Shown: positions 1 through 7,361 of the stretch, piece after piece
How the letters are laid out: every line of letters begins with the position of its first letter
Numbering within the stretch: the stretch's first letter is position 1
Source of the DNA: JBBPYR01 sp038199755
Lineage (GTDB): Bacteria; Chloroflexota; Ktedonobacteria; Ktedonobacterales; Ktedonobacteraceae
DNA: 25,056 nucleotides
NCBI GenBank assembly: GCA_038199755.1
Contig: JBBPYR010000045.1
Coordinates: 1-25,056 of the forward strand
Direction of reading: 5' to 3'
The notes under the pieces: generated by a model
What the model was told of the DNA's origin: nothing
Database searches by the model: none
Seen by the model: only the letters and a program-made list of their open reading frames with translations
Program-made: the position numbers and the translations under genes

Positions 1-39
1 GACAGGGCCAAGGCCGATTTGCTTGTCTCTTTTTCTACT

Positions 40-1263
40 CTACAGGGCAAGGACGAAACGATTTGCTTGCACCACATCATCATAAAGAGCGTCAACCTGA
101 CTGGCGACATGCTTCCAGCTGTATTGCAGGATCGAGGGGCGTGCGGCAGCGTGCATGCATTCCCATGTAGCATGGTCACGTAACAGCGCATCCAGTCGCT
201 CAGCGAAGAAGCCAGGACAACGCGGCACGAGATAGCCGGTCTCGCCATGTCGCACTACGGTCGTTAAGCCACCAGCACGGGTTGCAACAACCGGCGTGCC
301 ACAGGCAAGCGACTCTACCGCCACCATGCCAAAGCTTTCATGATAGGAGGGTACCACAGTTACATCGGCGGCACTATAAAAGGTCGCAAGCTCTTGTTGT
401 GGTCGCGCACCCACAAAATGCACACGAGAGGCGATGCCCAGTTCCTGCGCTAAGGTGCGCAGTTGTTCCACATCGCTATCGCCAGAAAGCCTGCCACCCG
501 CGATCACCACTTGGGCATCCTTCTTCATCATAGCCGCAGAGCGCAACAAGACATCTGGCCCTTTGAAGGGATCGAGGCGGCCAACGAACAGCAGCAGCGG
601 GTGCCGCACTGATAAACCAAGTTGCTCTCGAGCCTCGCTACGCTTCTGCGGGGTAAAGAGCGTGAGATCAACGCCACAAGGGATGACACTGACACGGTTA
701 GCCGTGGCACCACAGTAGCGCATCAATTGTGTGCGCTCATCCGTGGTCGTGGCAATAATAGCATCGGCCTGCTGAATCAGCCGCTGCTCCATGTTCAAGC
801 GTAATGGTGATTCTACTTCATCGGGGTGAGCCTGTTGTTTCAGGCGAGCTAAGGTATGGAATGTAGTAATGTGGGGAATATTCCAACGCCATGCGAGCTG
901 CATTGCGGCGATGCCCGATAACCAATAATGGCTATGAATAACGTCATAATGACGGCCTTCATTGGCGACAAAAGCAATCACCTGCTGCGTAAACGCGGGA
1001 ATATAGGGGTGTAGCTCATTCTTGTGGATAGGTGTGCAAGGACCTGCATCGATATGGATAACCCGTACATGCTTCGTCAAATATACAATTTGCGGGGTAG
1101 TCTCGCTTGTACGGCGAGTAAAGAGATCGACAGTGCTATTATGATGGCCTAGCTCAAGCGCGAGCTGACGCATATAAACATTCATGCCACCAGCATCTTT
1201 TGTGCGTCCGGGACTGTCGAGCGGGGACGTGTGGATACTGAGCATGATTACCGACTGTGACAT
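40..1263 (-). CDS. Glycosyltransferase family 4, MshA-like
   Basis: A 407-residue GT-B fold glycosyltransferase, probably cytosolic and using a nucleotide-sugar donor. The N-terminal acceptor domain carries GGMNVY (25-30) and HSHYWLSG (110-117). The C-terminal donor domain carries VGRLDPFKG (227-235, with the conserved Arg and Lys) and the EX7E motif between E309 and E317 (ESFGMVAVE), followed by ACGTPVV. This motif set is that of MshA (inositol-phosphate GlcNAc transferase) and sucrose-phosphate-synthase-like GT4 enzymes. The acceptor cannot be read from sequence, so I give no symbol; no other mycothiol genes are visible. The ATG follows a strong AGGAGGAG ribosome site at about 1273-1280. 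The gene is monocistronic in view, with a possible operator-promoter at 1338-1361. An 11-bp direct repeat (CGATTTGCTTG) lies at 15-25 and 59-69 around its 3' end. Confidence 0.93.
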   Translation of the reverse strand: MSQSVIMLSIHTSPLDSPGRTKDAGGMNVYMRQLALELGHHNSTVDLFTRRTSETTPQIVYLTKHVRVIHIDAGPCTPIHKNELHPYIPAFTQQVIAFVANEGRHYDVIHSHYWLSGIAAMQLAWRWNIPHITTFHTLARLKQQAHPDEVESPLRLNMEQRLIQQADAIIATTTDERTQLMRYCGATANRVSVIPCGVDLTLFTPQKRSEAREQLGLSVRHPLLLFVGRLDPFKGPDVLLRSAAMMKKDAQVVIAGGRLSGDSDVEQLRTLAQELGIASRVHFVGARPQQELATFYSAADVTVVPSYHESFGMVAVESLACGTPVVATRAGGLTTVVRHGETGYLVPRCPGFFAERLDALLRDHATWECMHAAARPSILQYSWKHVASQVDALYDDVVQANRFVLAL

Positions 1264-1337
1264 TCGGTTCTGCTCCTCCTTTTCAATTGTTATTAACGTT
1301 CATTACAGATGCGCGGCCAACGGCCTTCGCTTACTTC

Positions 1338-1361
1338 ATGTTTGTATGCAAACATTGTCAA
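1338..1361 (-). promoter_or_regulatory. -35 box abutting an 18-bp palindrome
   Basis: On the minus strand a perfect TTGACA (1361-1356) directly abuts a palindrome, ATGTTTG-CATA-CAAACAT (1355-1338), about 75 bp upstream of the glycosyltransferase start. The -10 match at normal spacing is poor (TGAAGT). The reading as an operator overlapping an activator-dependent or repressed promoter is an inference. Confidence 0.4.
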
Positions 1362-1419
1362 AGATCTCCTTTCTTAAACTCTTACTAACGAAAACAGAAC
1401 AAACAGCATTTCTATTTCC

Positions 1420-1493
1420 AAAAAGGTGGGAAGTGGGCGGGAAGGACAGATACGCTTGCAAGGGTATCTACCCTTCTCGCCCACTTCCCACCT
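1420..1493 (-). terminator. Long-stem rho-independent terminator
   Basis: Just after the stop of the ATPase gene. Arms 1424-1445 and 1472-1493 pair over 22 positions with one mismatch, and an inner stem (1448-1453 with 1464-1469) continues the hairpin around a 10-nt loop. Read on the minus strand it is followed by a short T run (1423-1420). The stem is much longer than that of an ordinary terminator. Confidence 0.8.
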
Positions 1494-1502
1494 CTTTGCA
1501 GA

Positions 1503-2324
1503 TTAAGAGTGGTGTCGTAATTCATTGATCGCATCAAACATCTCTTGCATATCCACACCAGAGCCTTGCGAGAGTTCGCGCAAGCAATCAATACGCGCCT
1601 TTAGAGCAGCGTTAAACTCTTGCGCAGATACGCCAGCCCACGAGGCCAGAACATCTAGAATAGCTTGATCTGCATGCTCAAAGGTATCATCAAATTGATT
1701 CCAGAGCGACAGGGGAAGCGGCGTAACGGTGGCAGAAGAGGTGGGATCAACGAAATGGGTCGTAAACCAGCGACGACGTGCAGGATAGCTGCGCCCGACC
1801 AGACCGATATTGATGATCAGACCGAGGCGACGTACATCATCACCTGTGAGACGCAGATCATGCTGATACATTGACAACACATCGTCAATCGTATCAGCAT
1901 GCACACTCGTAGCAACGTGATATCCCTGGCTGGTCAACGTTAAATAGCGGCGTGCAATGCGCCCCCACATGTAGATAGGTAAGTGATCACTTACCTCGTT
2001 ACACAGCGCATAGGTTGTGGCGGGATCAATATCAGGTAAGCGGGTAAAGGCGAAGTTTTCGTACATGCCAGACATGTAGACCAACCCTGTACCTTCTGGC
2101 AAAAATTGCAGTAAAGCATTCAGGGTAGTCGTCTTGCCAACTCCCGGTTGTGGATCGGTTGGACCCGCCACCGTCAGTGAGGCACCCTGCTCTAAGAGCT
2201 GCCAGATCAGTGCCGCTGTTTCGACATCGACGCTGCCAAGGGCGATGATTTGTGCTACTGAGAGCGGTCTACGGGACTCATAATGCCAATAATAGCGTTC
2301 GTAGGGGTCTCGTGGATCAAACAT
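1503..2324 (-). CDS. Divergent secretion-type (CpaF/GspE-like) ATPase
   Basis: A 273-residue protein resembling the motor ATPases of type II/IV secretion and type IV pili, but short and divergent. A P-loop at 54-66 reads GPTDPQPGVGKTT: the usual GPTGSGKTT appears stretched by about four residues. A catalytic-Glu region (NEV, 109-111) and the family's histidine motif (ATSVHADT, 138-145) follow in the correct order. The N-terminal domain typical of GspE or CpaF is missing or reduced to about 50 residues, and the zinc tetracysteine is absent. No pilin, platform or prepilin peptidase genes are visible nearby. It lies 43 bp downstream of the histidine phosphatase, probably in the same transcript, and is closed by the hairpin at 1420-1493. 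The ATG follows AAGGGAAG. The function is unknown; a role as a secretion motor is doubtful without partners. Confidence 0.8.
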   Translation of the reverse strand: MFDPRDPYERYYWHYESRRPLSVAQIIALGSVDVETAALIWQLLEQGASLTVAGPTDPQPGVGKTTTLNALLQFLPEGTGLVYMSGMYENFAFTRLPDIDPATTYALCNEVSDHLPIYMWGRIARRYLTLTSQGYHVATSVHADTIDDVLSMYQHDLRLTGDDVRRLGLIINIGLVGRSYPARRRWFTTHFVDPTSSATVTPLPLSLWNQFDDTFEHADQAILDVLASWAGVSAQEFNAALKARIDCLRELSQGSGVDMQEMFDAINELRHHS

Positions 2325-2367
2325 GCTGTGCTTCCCTTCCAGGTACGATCAATTGCGCTCTACCATT

Positions 2368-3306
2368 TTATGCCTGCTTTGCCTTATCATCGCTTGACGC
2401 TATGCCACCTTCACCTTTCAGTGCTTCTGGTAGTGGCGGCTTGAGCCAACCGGGATGAGGACTCCAGCCGATAGCAATAATATGGGGTTTATGGGGTTCG
2501 TGAGGTTCCTGTACCTCTTGCCCCTCTTGCACTTCCTGCTTTTGTTCAAGCTCCAACTCTATGAGGCTGACAGAGGCGTTATCGACATGCAGTGCCGCAG
2601 CTCTTGTCACATCCAGGCCCGAATAGTAGGCAACCAGGAGCTTGACAACATCGGCATGGGCCACGAATACGGGATAGGCTCCCACATCCTCGCGCACACG
2701 CCAACGCTCGACTGCGGCCACCGCACGCTGCTGCACTTGCGGAAACGTCTCTACGCCCTCTGGTGCTACTGTGGGATTTCGGGTGTATGCATTCCACGCC
2801 GGGTCTTTCTTCGCGAGTTCTCCCATCACTTGTCCCGCCCATTCACCGATATTGGTGTCCATCAATTCTGGCTCCTGTTGAATGGTCAGGTCACGCCCCT
2901 TCGTCAGGTATACAGCGGTTTCCATCGCTCGTTCTAGTGGGCTACTGATGATAGCACTGATAGGGATAACGGTGAGTGCCTCGGCGAGACGGGCTGCCTG
3001 TTGACATCCCGTGTCATTCAATGGCACTCCGGGAATCTGCCCTGGAAGACGATGCTCGACATTCCAGGCCGTTTGCCCGTGTCGAACGAGAAGCAGCGTC
3101 TGTTTTTTCATGGTATGGTGTATACTTTCCACGGCCCGAAAGTACGTACGCCGCACGGTTAGCCGCCAACGAACAAAACGCACTGCCACGCCGAGATAGA
3201 GGTAAAGAATATGAAGCAGGCCAATGCAGAAACGCAAGAACCAACACGGGCTCCACCCAATGTGCAAGCGGGGTAGCAATGGTATCCTGTTTTGCTCGCT
3301 TGACAC
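2368..3306 (-). CDS. Histidine phosphatase (phosphoglycerate mutase-like) with N-terminal hydrophobic segment
   Basis: A member of the histidine phosphatase superfamily. The catalytic LVRHGQT motif is at residues 73-79 of the long form, SSPLERAMETA supplies the second Arg, and VAHADVVK supplies the second catalytic His. The substrate is not predictable; acid phosphatase, phosphoglycerate mutase-like and CobC-like enzymes share these motifs. I chose the GTG at 3306 because it has an AAAGGA ribosome site 7 nt upstream and a good promoter at 3379-3407. The more usual start would be the ATG at 3111 (MKKQTLL), which has no evident ribosome site. The long form adds 65 residues with one hydrophobic stretch (about 22-45) followed by many Arg residues, suggesting a membrane anchor. 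After the domain, residues about 254-275 are a low-complexity Glu/Gln/Pro/His tract. The start is uncertain. Confidence 0.85.
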   Translation of the reverse strand: MSSEQNRIPLLPRLHIGWSPCWFLRFCIGLLHILYLYLGVAVRFVRWRLTVRRTYFRAVESIHHTMKKQTLLLVRHGQTAWNVEHRLPGQIPGVPLNDTGCQQAARLAEALTVIPISAIISSPLERAMETAVYLTKGRDLTIQQEPELMDTNIGEWAGQVMGELAKKDPAWNAYTRNPTVAPEGVETFPQVQQRAVAAVERWRVREDVGAYPVFVAHADVVKLLVAYYSGLDVTRAAALHVDNASVSLIELELEQKQEVQEGQEVQEPHEPHKPHIIAIGWSPHPGWLKPPLPEALKGEGGIASSDDKAKQA

Positions 3307-3378
3307 GCCCGTTATCCTTTGGCGTCGGTTCTTTTCCGCATGGCCGCTCTACTCTAGCCGATCAACTGATTTTCTTTA

Positions 3379-3407
3379 ATTGTACCAGCCAGACGCCTAT
3401 GCTGCAA
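3379..3407 (-). promoter_or_regulatory. Sigma70-type promoter for the phosphatase-ATPase pair
   Basis: Minus strand: TTGCAG (3407-3402), a 17-nt spacer, then TACAAT (3384-3379). The TGG just before the -10 makes it an extended -10 element. Transcription would start near 3372, about 66 nt before the GTG chosen for the phosphatase. Confidence 0.6.
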
Positions 3408-3412
3408 CTAGA

Positions 3413-3464
3413 CAAGCCATACCAAACAGGGCACCCGTGCAGGTGCCCTGTTTGGTATGGCTTG
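3413..3464 (-). terminator. Perfect 23-bp inverted repeat after the hypothetical gene
   Basis: Arms 3413-3435 and 3442-3464 are perfectly complementary around a 6-nt loop. It starts 13 bp after the stop of the tail-anchored hypothetical gene and sits just upstream of the -35 box of the next operon. No T run follows it on either strand, so it may be a processing or roadblock hairpin rather than a classical intrinsic terminator. Confidence 0.55.
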
Positions 3465-3476
3465 CCGTGTAGAGCC

Positions 3477-4001
3477 TCAATGTATATGGATCAGAAAATA
3501 ATAGAGGCTACAGCTAATGACAATAGAGAGCATGAGCAGCATACAGCATCCCAGCAGCACTTCGCCTTCGTCAGGTTCACGACTACGCAGGATCATTGGT
3601 GGGATATATAATGCTCGCGCATAATTTCTTGGCTGCAACACTTTTTCCTGTGCAGGATGGAGCGGCAAGATTTGTGTATGCATCGCCGCAGCCTCTCTGC
3701 CTAACAGAGGAAGTACAGCAATCCTCTCTGCTAGCGGGGCTGGCGTTTGTGGTGCATCGAGAATATATGTGTTCTGGCATGGTTGCCCTGCTTCTGCGGT
3801 CACTGAAGCCAATAGAGGCAATATGGCAGTATCCTGCTCATATGGCTGTAACCGTATGACAGATGGCATCCGTCGAATTTTCCCAGAAGTCGTGTACGTG
3901 TGAGTGTCCGCGCTGTTTGGCGCAACTGATTTGTCTGTGGAGTCTGACAGGTATGACGCGTGTGGCGTCTCTGCTGCCATTTGTGATTGATAAGAATGCA
4001 T
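3477..4001 (-). CDS. Tail-anchored hypothetical protein
   Basis: I do not recognise this 174-residue protein. Its N-terminal 50 residues are rich in Ser, Thr, His and Ala and look disordered. The middle contains three short look-alike segments: AILPLLA (59-65), AVLPLLG (95-101) and QILPLHP (110-116). Residues about 148-170 form a single hydrophobic helix ending four residues from the C terminus (IHIH), typical of a tail anchor with the bulk of the protein in the cytoplasm. The ATG has an AGGGGA ribosome site 8 nt upstream. It is divergent from the globin gene; a TATAAT box (4066-4061) lies upstream on this strand, with no good -35. The coding call rests on the open frame, the ribosome site, the C-terminal membrane helix and a hairpin right after the stop. 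Confidence 0.65.
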   Translation of the reverse strand: MHSYQSQMAAETPHASYLSDSTDKSVAPNSADTHTYTTSGKIRRMPSVIRLQPYEQDTAILPLLASVTAEAGQPCQNTYILDAPQTPAPLAERIAVLPLLGREAAAMHTQILPLHPAQEKVLQPRNYARALYIPPMILRSREPDEGEVLLGCCMLLMLSIVISCSLYYFLIHIH

Positions 4002-4113
4002 GAAGGAATTCCCCTATCCGCAACATCTACGTATTTACGTATATAACTATCCATACCTATATTATATGCAACCCACCAAAAGGCTTCTCAGCAAGGCTCT
4101 CCTCTTGTTTTCA

Positions 4114-4143
4114 TTGATGGGCTGTTGGCAGATGTCGTATAGT
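4114..4143 (+). promoter_or_regulatory. Promoter of the globin gene
   Basis: TTGATG (4114-4119), 18-nt spacer, TATAGT (4138-4143). The predicted start near 4150 gives a leader of about 36 nt to the ATG at 4186 and excludes the longer open frame that begins at 4000. Confidence 0.55.
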
Positions 4144-4185
4144 AAAAATGTGGCGACTTCTTATTGCAACATGGGGAATACTACT

Positions 4186-4599
4186 ATGAGTAACAACATT
4201 TCTTCTCTTCAGTTAACCATCCTGAACTTGCTCACGGTGGAGGATGAGTTCGTACCGAGGTTTTATAATAATCTTTTCAACATGTACCCCTCTACCAGGA
4301 GTCTTTTTGTTCATACAGAAATAAGCCTGCAATACAACAAACTTCTCCTTATGCTCATGATGATTGTCAGAACCATCCACGATCCCGATAGCTTAAAAAT
4401 CCAACTACAACAATTAGGACAACGGCATAAGTACTATCGCGTCGAGCCGGGGCATTTCGCTGTTTTATACATTGTCTTCGTCCAAACAGTCGTCGAATAT
4501 ATAGGACCAAAATGGACAGCAGAGCTTGAGGCGACCTGGGCAGAAGCATATGCCTCAATCGTACGCATGATGGACATGGAGCCTCTACCCCAACACTGA
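4186..4599 (+). CDS. Single-domain globin (bacterial, haemoglobin-like)
   Basis: A 137-residue globin similar to the haem domain of flavohaemoglobins, without the FAD/NAD reductase part. Visible family marks: a B-C region RFYNNLFNMYP (25-35); a CD1-type Phe in TRSLF (F41); Gln49 near the distal E7 position; the F-helix LGQRHKYYRV with proximal His81; PGHF (88-91), where flavohaemoglobins usually have Tyr at the last position; and the H-helix TWAEAYASIVRMM. It should bind haem and O2 or NO in the cytoplasm; whether it stores, senses or detoxifies is unknown. The frame is open upstream to 4000, but the ATG at 4186 has a GGGGA ribosome site and a promoter 40-70 bp upstream, and gives a standard globin length. 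It is convergent with the DUF929 gene, leaving 59 bp between stops. Confidence 0.88.
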   Translation: MSNNISSLQLTILNLLTVEDEFVPRFYNNLFNMYPSTRSLFVHTEISLQYNKLLLMLMMIVRTIHDPDSLKIQLQQLGQRHKYYRVEPGHFAVLYIVFVQTVVEYIGPKWTAELEATWAEAYASIVRMMDMEPLPQH

Positions 4600-4658
4600 C
4601 TCTTCCCTTGCCACCTCTAGCTAAGAAAAATTCCCGCACATATACGTTATTTTGAGAA

Positions 4659-5678
4659 CTACCACGTACGACGAGTAATTATATCAGCCGAGCCAGCAAA
4701 AGCCGCCAGGTTTGAGCCTGTGGAGCCACTAGCTTTGGGCAGCGATTGCTGAATCTGCGGAATAGGTTGAGCTGTACAAACAGTCGCAGGCTGATTATTG
4801 GTAGCGGTGCAGATAGCAGCCGTCAGGTAGTTTGCCGTGCCCAAGACCCCTTTCGAGACATCCGTTGTGCTATCGGTAATCTGCTTTGCGATATCAAGTT
4901 GCGACATATTCAGGATCGTCGTCTGAGGGTAGAAGGCACCCGATGCTACATACTGATTGGCAATATCAATGAAGGGGAAACTCCCTTTGTTGGCCGCCGT
5001 CACATAGGGCGGCGCATCAAAGGTGTTCACCAATGTCTGCTGAGCAGTGCTGAGCTTATCCAGCGCATTGCCGCTATTGTCATAAATCTCGACTGGAACG
5101 AAATCAATATATTGGCTGGTATAACTCGAATTGTGGAAGGTATAGGTCGAGAGATTTTGTTCTGCGGCCTGAATCGGCGACAGTGGGCCAAACGTCCCGA
5201 AACGGCTCAGGGCGACGATAATCCCCCAGCGCTGGGCCGCACAGTAGGGACAATAGTCAGCTCCCATAAAAAACACTTCCGGCTTGCCACTACTGCCTTG
5301 CAATGGTGTACTCCCTTTCCCCGTAGGTGTCAACAGGCTTTTCACACCACTTCCACCTGTCCCAACGGTGGCGAGTGTTTTGGGGTCAAGCGAAGTAATG
5401 GTTTTTAAGGCGGTGGCAGCATCACTACCCGCGTTCTGACTCGATTGATTGGAAAGTGTAAAGAAGACTCCCACCACCAGGGCCACCAGGACCACGATGA
5501 TGCCGACTAATGTCCAAGGTGACTGCCAGATAGAGCGGCGTGTGGCACGCCTGCGCGATGCCGTTTTGCGTACCTGCTGCGTCTGAGCCTGCTGTGTCTC
5601 GGCCTGCTGCCTCTGCTGGCGCACCTGTTCACGCCGTTGCGCAGCCGAGCCATTATTTCGCTGTTTTGCTTTTGCCAT
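4659..5678 (-). CDS. DUF929 family thioredoxin-like membrane protein
   Basis: A 339-residue membrane-anchored protein. Residues 1-50 are a basic, Gln/Arg-rich cytoplasmic tail predicted to be helical or disordered. One transmembrane helix spans about 55-75. The remainder would be extracytoplasmic: a Ser/Thr/Gly-rich linker (80-130), then the DUF929 domain with the thioredoxin-like motif FMGADYCPYCAAQRW (137-151, CPYC at 143-146). The CxxC suggests disulfide exchange outside the membrane, but activity for DUF929 is not established as far as I know. The ATG has AAAGGT upstream. The gene appears monocistronic and is divergent from tRNA-Glu. Confidence 0.88.
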   Translation of the reverse strand: MAKAKQRNNGSAAQRREQVRQQRQQAETQQAQTQQVRKTASRRRATRRSIWQSPWTLVGIIVVLVALVVGVFFTLSNQSSQNAGSDAATALKTITSLDPKTLATVGTGGSGVKSLLTPTGKGSTPLQGSSGKPEVFFMGADYCPYCAAQRWGIIVALSRFGTFGPLSPIQAAEQNLSTYTFHNSSYTSQYIDFVPVEIYDNSGNALDKLSTAQQTLVNTFDAPPYVTAANKGSFPFIDIANQYVASGAFYPQTTILNMSQLDIAKQITDSTTDVSKGVLGTANYLTAAICTATNNQPATVCTAQPIPQIQQSLPKASGSTGSNLAAFAGSADIITRRTW

Positions 5679-5792
5679 TTTCTATACCTTTGTATGGTGT
5701 AATATCAAACGAACTGCATAGCTTCATCAAATTTTGGCTATTGTAACACAAAGCCACGCCCGATGCATTCATCTTGAGTGCTAAAATTTTTC

Positions 5793-5821
5793 TTGACAAA
5801 GTAGCAACAATAGAGTACAAT
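5793..5821 (+). promoter_or_regulatory. Near-consensus promoter of tRNA-Glu
   Basis: TTGACA (5793-5798), 17-nt spacer, TACAAT (5816-5821): the best sigma70-type promoter in the window. It implies a precursor with about 46 nt of 5' leader to be removed by RNase P. Confidence 0.85.
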
Positions 5822-5873
5822 CCTGATGTTGATACATGGATTGTATTAGCCGCCCGCTTGCCCAAAAGCATAC

Positions 5874-5947
5874 GCCTCGTTCGTCTAGTGGCCTAGGACG
5901 CCGCCCTTTCAAGGCAGAGATCACGGGTTCGACTCCCGTACGAGGTA
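5874..5947 (+). tRNA. tRNA-Glu (anticodon UUC)
   Basis: A cloverleaf of 74 nt: acceptor GCCTCGT pairing with ACGAGGT, D region with TAGTGGCCTAGGA, anticodon loop CTTTCAA (anticodon TTC), and T arm ACGGGTTCGACTCCCGT. CCA is not encoded. Two weak points: the first acceptor pair is G-T, and the anticodon stem CCGCC/GGCAG has a C-A mismatch at the second pair. It has its own promoter and terminator. Confidence 0.95.
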
Positions 5948-5954
5948 CTATTTT

Positions 5955-6000
5955 GAGAAGCTCAGCATATTACTCTATTTGAGGTGCTGAGCTTCTCTTT
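5955..6000 (+). terminator. Terminator of tRNA-Glu
   Basis: A 13-bp perfect stem (5955-5967 with 5985-5997) with a 17-nt loop, followed by TTTATCT. It starts 8 nt after the tRNA 3' end. Confidence 0.8.
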
Positions 6001-6136
6001 ATCTCTTGTTTCCTGTGTTTCGCAACTGACTCTCTTTACCTGATACCACGATAAGCGGTAAGCTATTTTACATACACGTCTCACACTATCTCTCACCGTT
6101 CCTCACAATTCATATCCATACATGAAGGAGGTCCAC

Positions 6137-7357
6137 ATGCTTAGCGTTGAAGAAGCATTAGAACAGATACTTGCCAAGATTTCCGCGCTCACTGTTGTGC
6201 AGGTACCGCTACCAGAGGCACTTGGCCACGTGTTAGCCCAGGACATTGTTGCCCGTGAAGATATCCCCCCCTTCGCAAACTCGGCTATGGATGGCTTCGC
6301 GCTCCTGAGCCAGGATAGTAAACCCAAAGCGGGACAACCACAGCGTTTGCGTGTCACCGGGAACATCGCGGCAGGCTATGTCGCCGAGCACGCAGTCGAA
6401 GAAGGCACGGCAATGCGTATCATGACCGGCGCACCAGTGCCAGCCGGAGCGGATAGTGTGATCCAGATCGAGCTGACACGCTATGACGGCCCGCAAAGCT
6501 CTTGGGTAGAAGTGTTAGAAGAGGTAGCACCGGGAAACAATATTCGTCCGGCGGGCGAGGATATGCAGAAGGGACAAACAGTTCTAGAGCGTGGTATAGA
6601 GATCGGTGCCTGGGAGATCGGCATTCTTGCCACACTGGGCATAGCACAGGTGCCTGTGATACGCCAGCCACGCGTGGCGATTCTCGGCACTGGCGACGAG
6701 GTGATTGACATTGACCAGCCACTCACCCCTGGCAAGATTCGTAATAGCAATAGTTACCTGCTCGAAGCGACAGTACGCTCGGCGGGCGCGGACCCGCACC
6801 GTCTCGGCGTCGCACACGATACGGTTGAAAGCCTGCGTGCGAAGTTTAGCGAGGCCACTAACTATGACCTCATTCTCACCTCTGGCGGCGTCTCCGTCGG
6901 CGACTTCGATCTCGTCAAGGACATCATGCAAGAGCAGGGGCAGGTCAATTTCTGGCGCATCAACATGCGCCCAGGCAAGCCAGTGGCCTTTGGACACATA
7001 GGCGGCGTTCCCTTGCTCGGTCTCCCTGGCAATCCTGTCTCTACCGCGATTACCTTTGAATTATTCGGTCGGCCTGTACTAAGAAAGATGCTCGGCCACA
7101 CACGCTTACTGCGCCCCCAAATCGAGGTAACAGTCGTGGATGGTGTGAACGAGCGTGTGCAGCGCCGCCACTATGTACGAGCGAACGTGGAATGGATTGA
7201 TGGGCGATTCGTGGCACACACCACGGGCAACCAGGGATCACACATCATGACCTCGCTGCTCGGAAGCAATGCGCTGATCATCGTGCCTGAAGGTGGGACG
7301 GTGGTGCGGCCTGGCGACACGGCCAAGGCCATGATGCTCAACTGGCCCGAGGTTTAA
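6137..7357 (+). CDS. moeA: Molybdopterin molybdenumtransferase MoeA
   Basis: A full-length 406-residue MoeA, the cytosolic enzyme that inserts molybdate into adenylylated molybdopterin in the last step of cofactor synthesis. Signature segments in order: PPFANSAMDGFA (44-55), MTGAPVPAGAD (96-106), the MoaB/MogA-like domain with GDEV..., TSGGVSVGD, MRPGKP and LLGLPGNPVS, then the C-terminal domain IV. I chose ATG 6137 because AAGGAGGT (6124-6131) precedes it; the in-frame ATG at 6122 lies within that ribosome site. No other molybdenum-cofactor synthesis gene adjoins it; a MOSC gene lies at the far right of the window. It is convergent with the sigma54-type activator gene across a 32-bp hairpin. 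Confidence 0.96.
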   Translation: MLSVEEALEQILAKISALTVVQVPLPEALGHVLAQDIVAREDIPPFANSAMDGFALLSQDSKPKAGQPQRLRVTGNIAAGYVAEHAVEEGTAMRIMTGAPVPAGADSVIQIELTRYDGPQSSWVEVLEEVAPGNNIRPAGEDMQKGQTVLERGIEIGAWEIGILATLGIAQVPVIRQPRVAILGTGDEVIDIDQPLTPGKIRNSNSYLLEATVRSAGADPHRLGVAHDTVESLRAKFSEATNYDLILTSGGVSVGDFDLVKDIMQEQGQVNFWRINMRPGKPVAFGHIGGVPLLGLPGNPVSTAITFELFGRPVLRKMLGHTRLLRPQIEVTVVDGVNERVQRRHYVRANVEWIDGRFVAHTTGNQGSHIMTSLLGSNALIIVPEGGTVVRPGDTAKAMMLNWPEV

Positions 7358-7361
7358 TACT

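Noticed and set aside
1184..1528. A 114-codon plus-strand frame
   Set aside because: It crosses the glycosyltransferase start, its ribosome site and the terminator hairpin; no coding evidence.
2976..3611. A 211-codon open frame on the plus strand
   Set aside because: It is antisense to the histidine phosphatase and hairpin region, its product has no recognisable domain, and it crosses a 23-bp palindrome and the opposite-strand promoter.
4000..4185. N-terminal extension of the globin frame with a hydrophobic stretch
   Set aside because: A promoter (4114-4143) lies inside it and the ribosome site is directly before ATG 4186; the extension would exceed a normal globin N terminus.
4746..5408. 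A 220-codon plus-strand frame inside the DUF929 gene
   Set aside because: Pure antisense shadow of a gene with a clear domain, membrane helix and ribosome site.
5948..6136. Search for a molybdenum-cofactor riboswitch before moeA
   Set aside because: Only the tRNA terminator and an AT-rich leader with a few CTCAC repeats are visible; no Moco-motif-like conserved stems were recognised.
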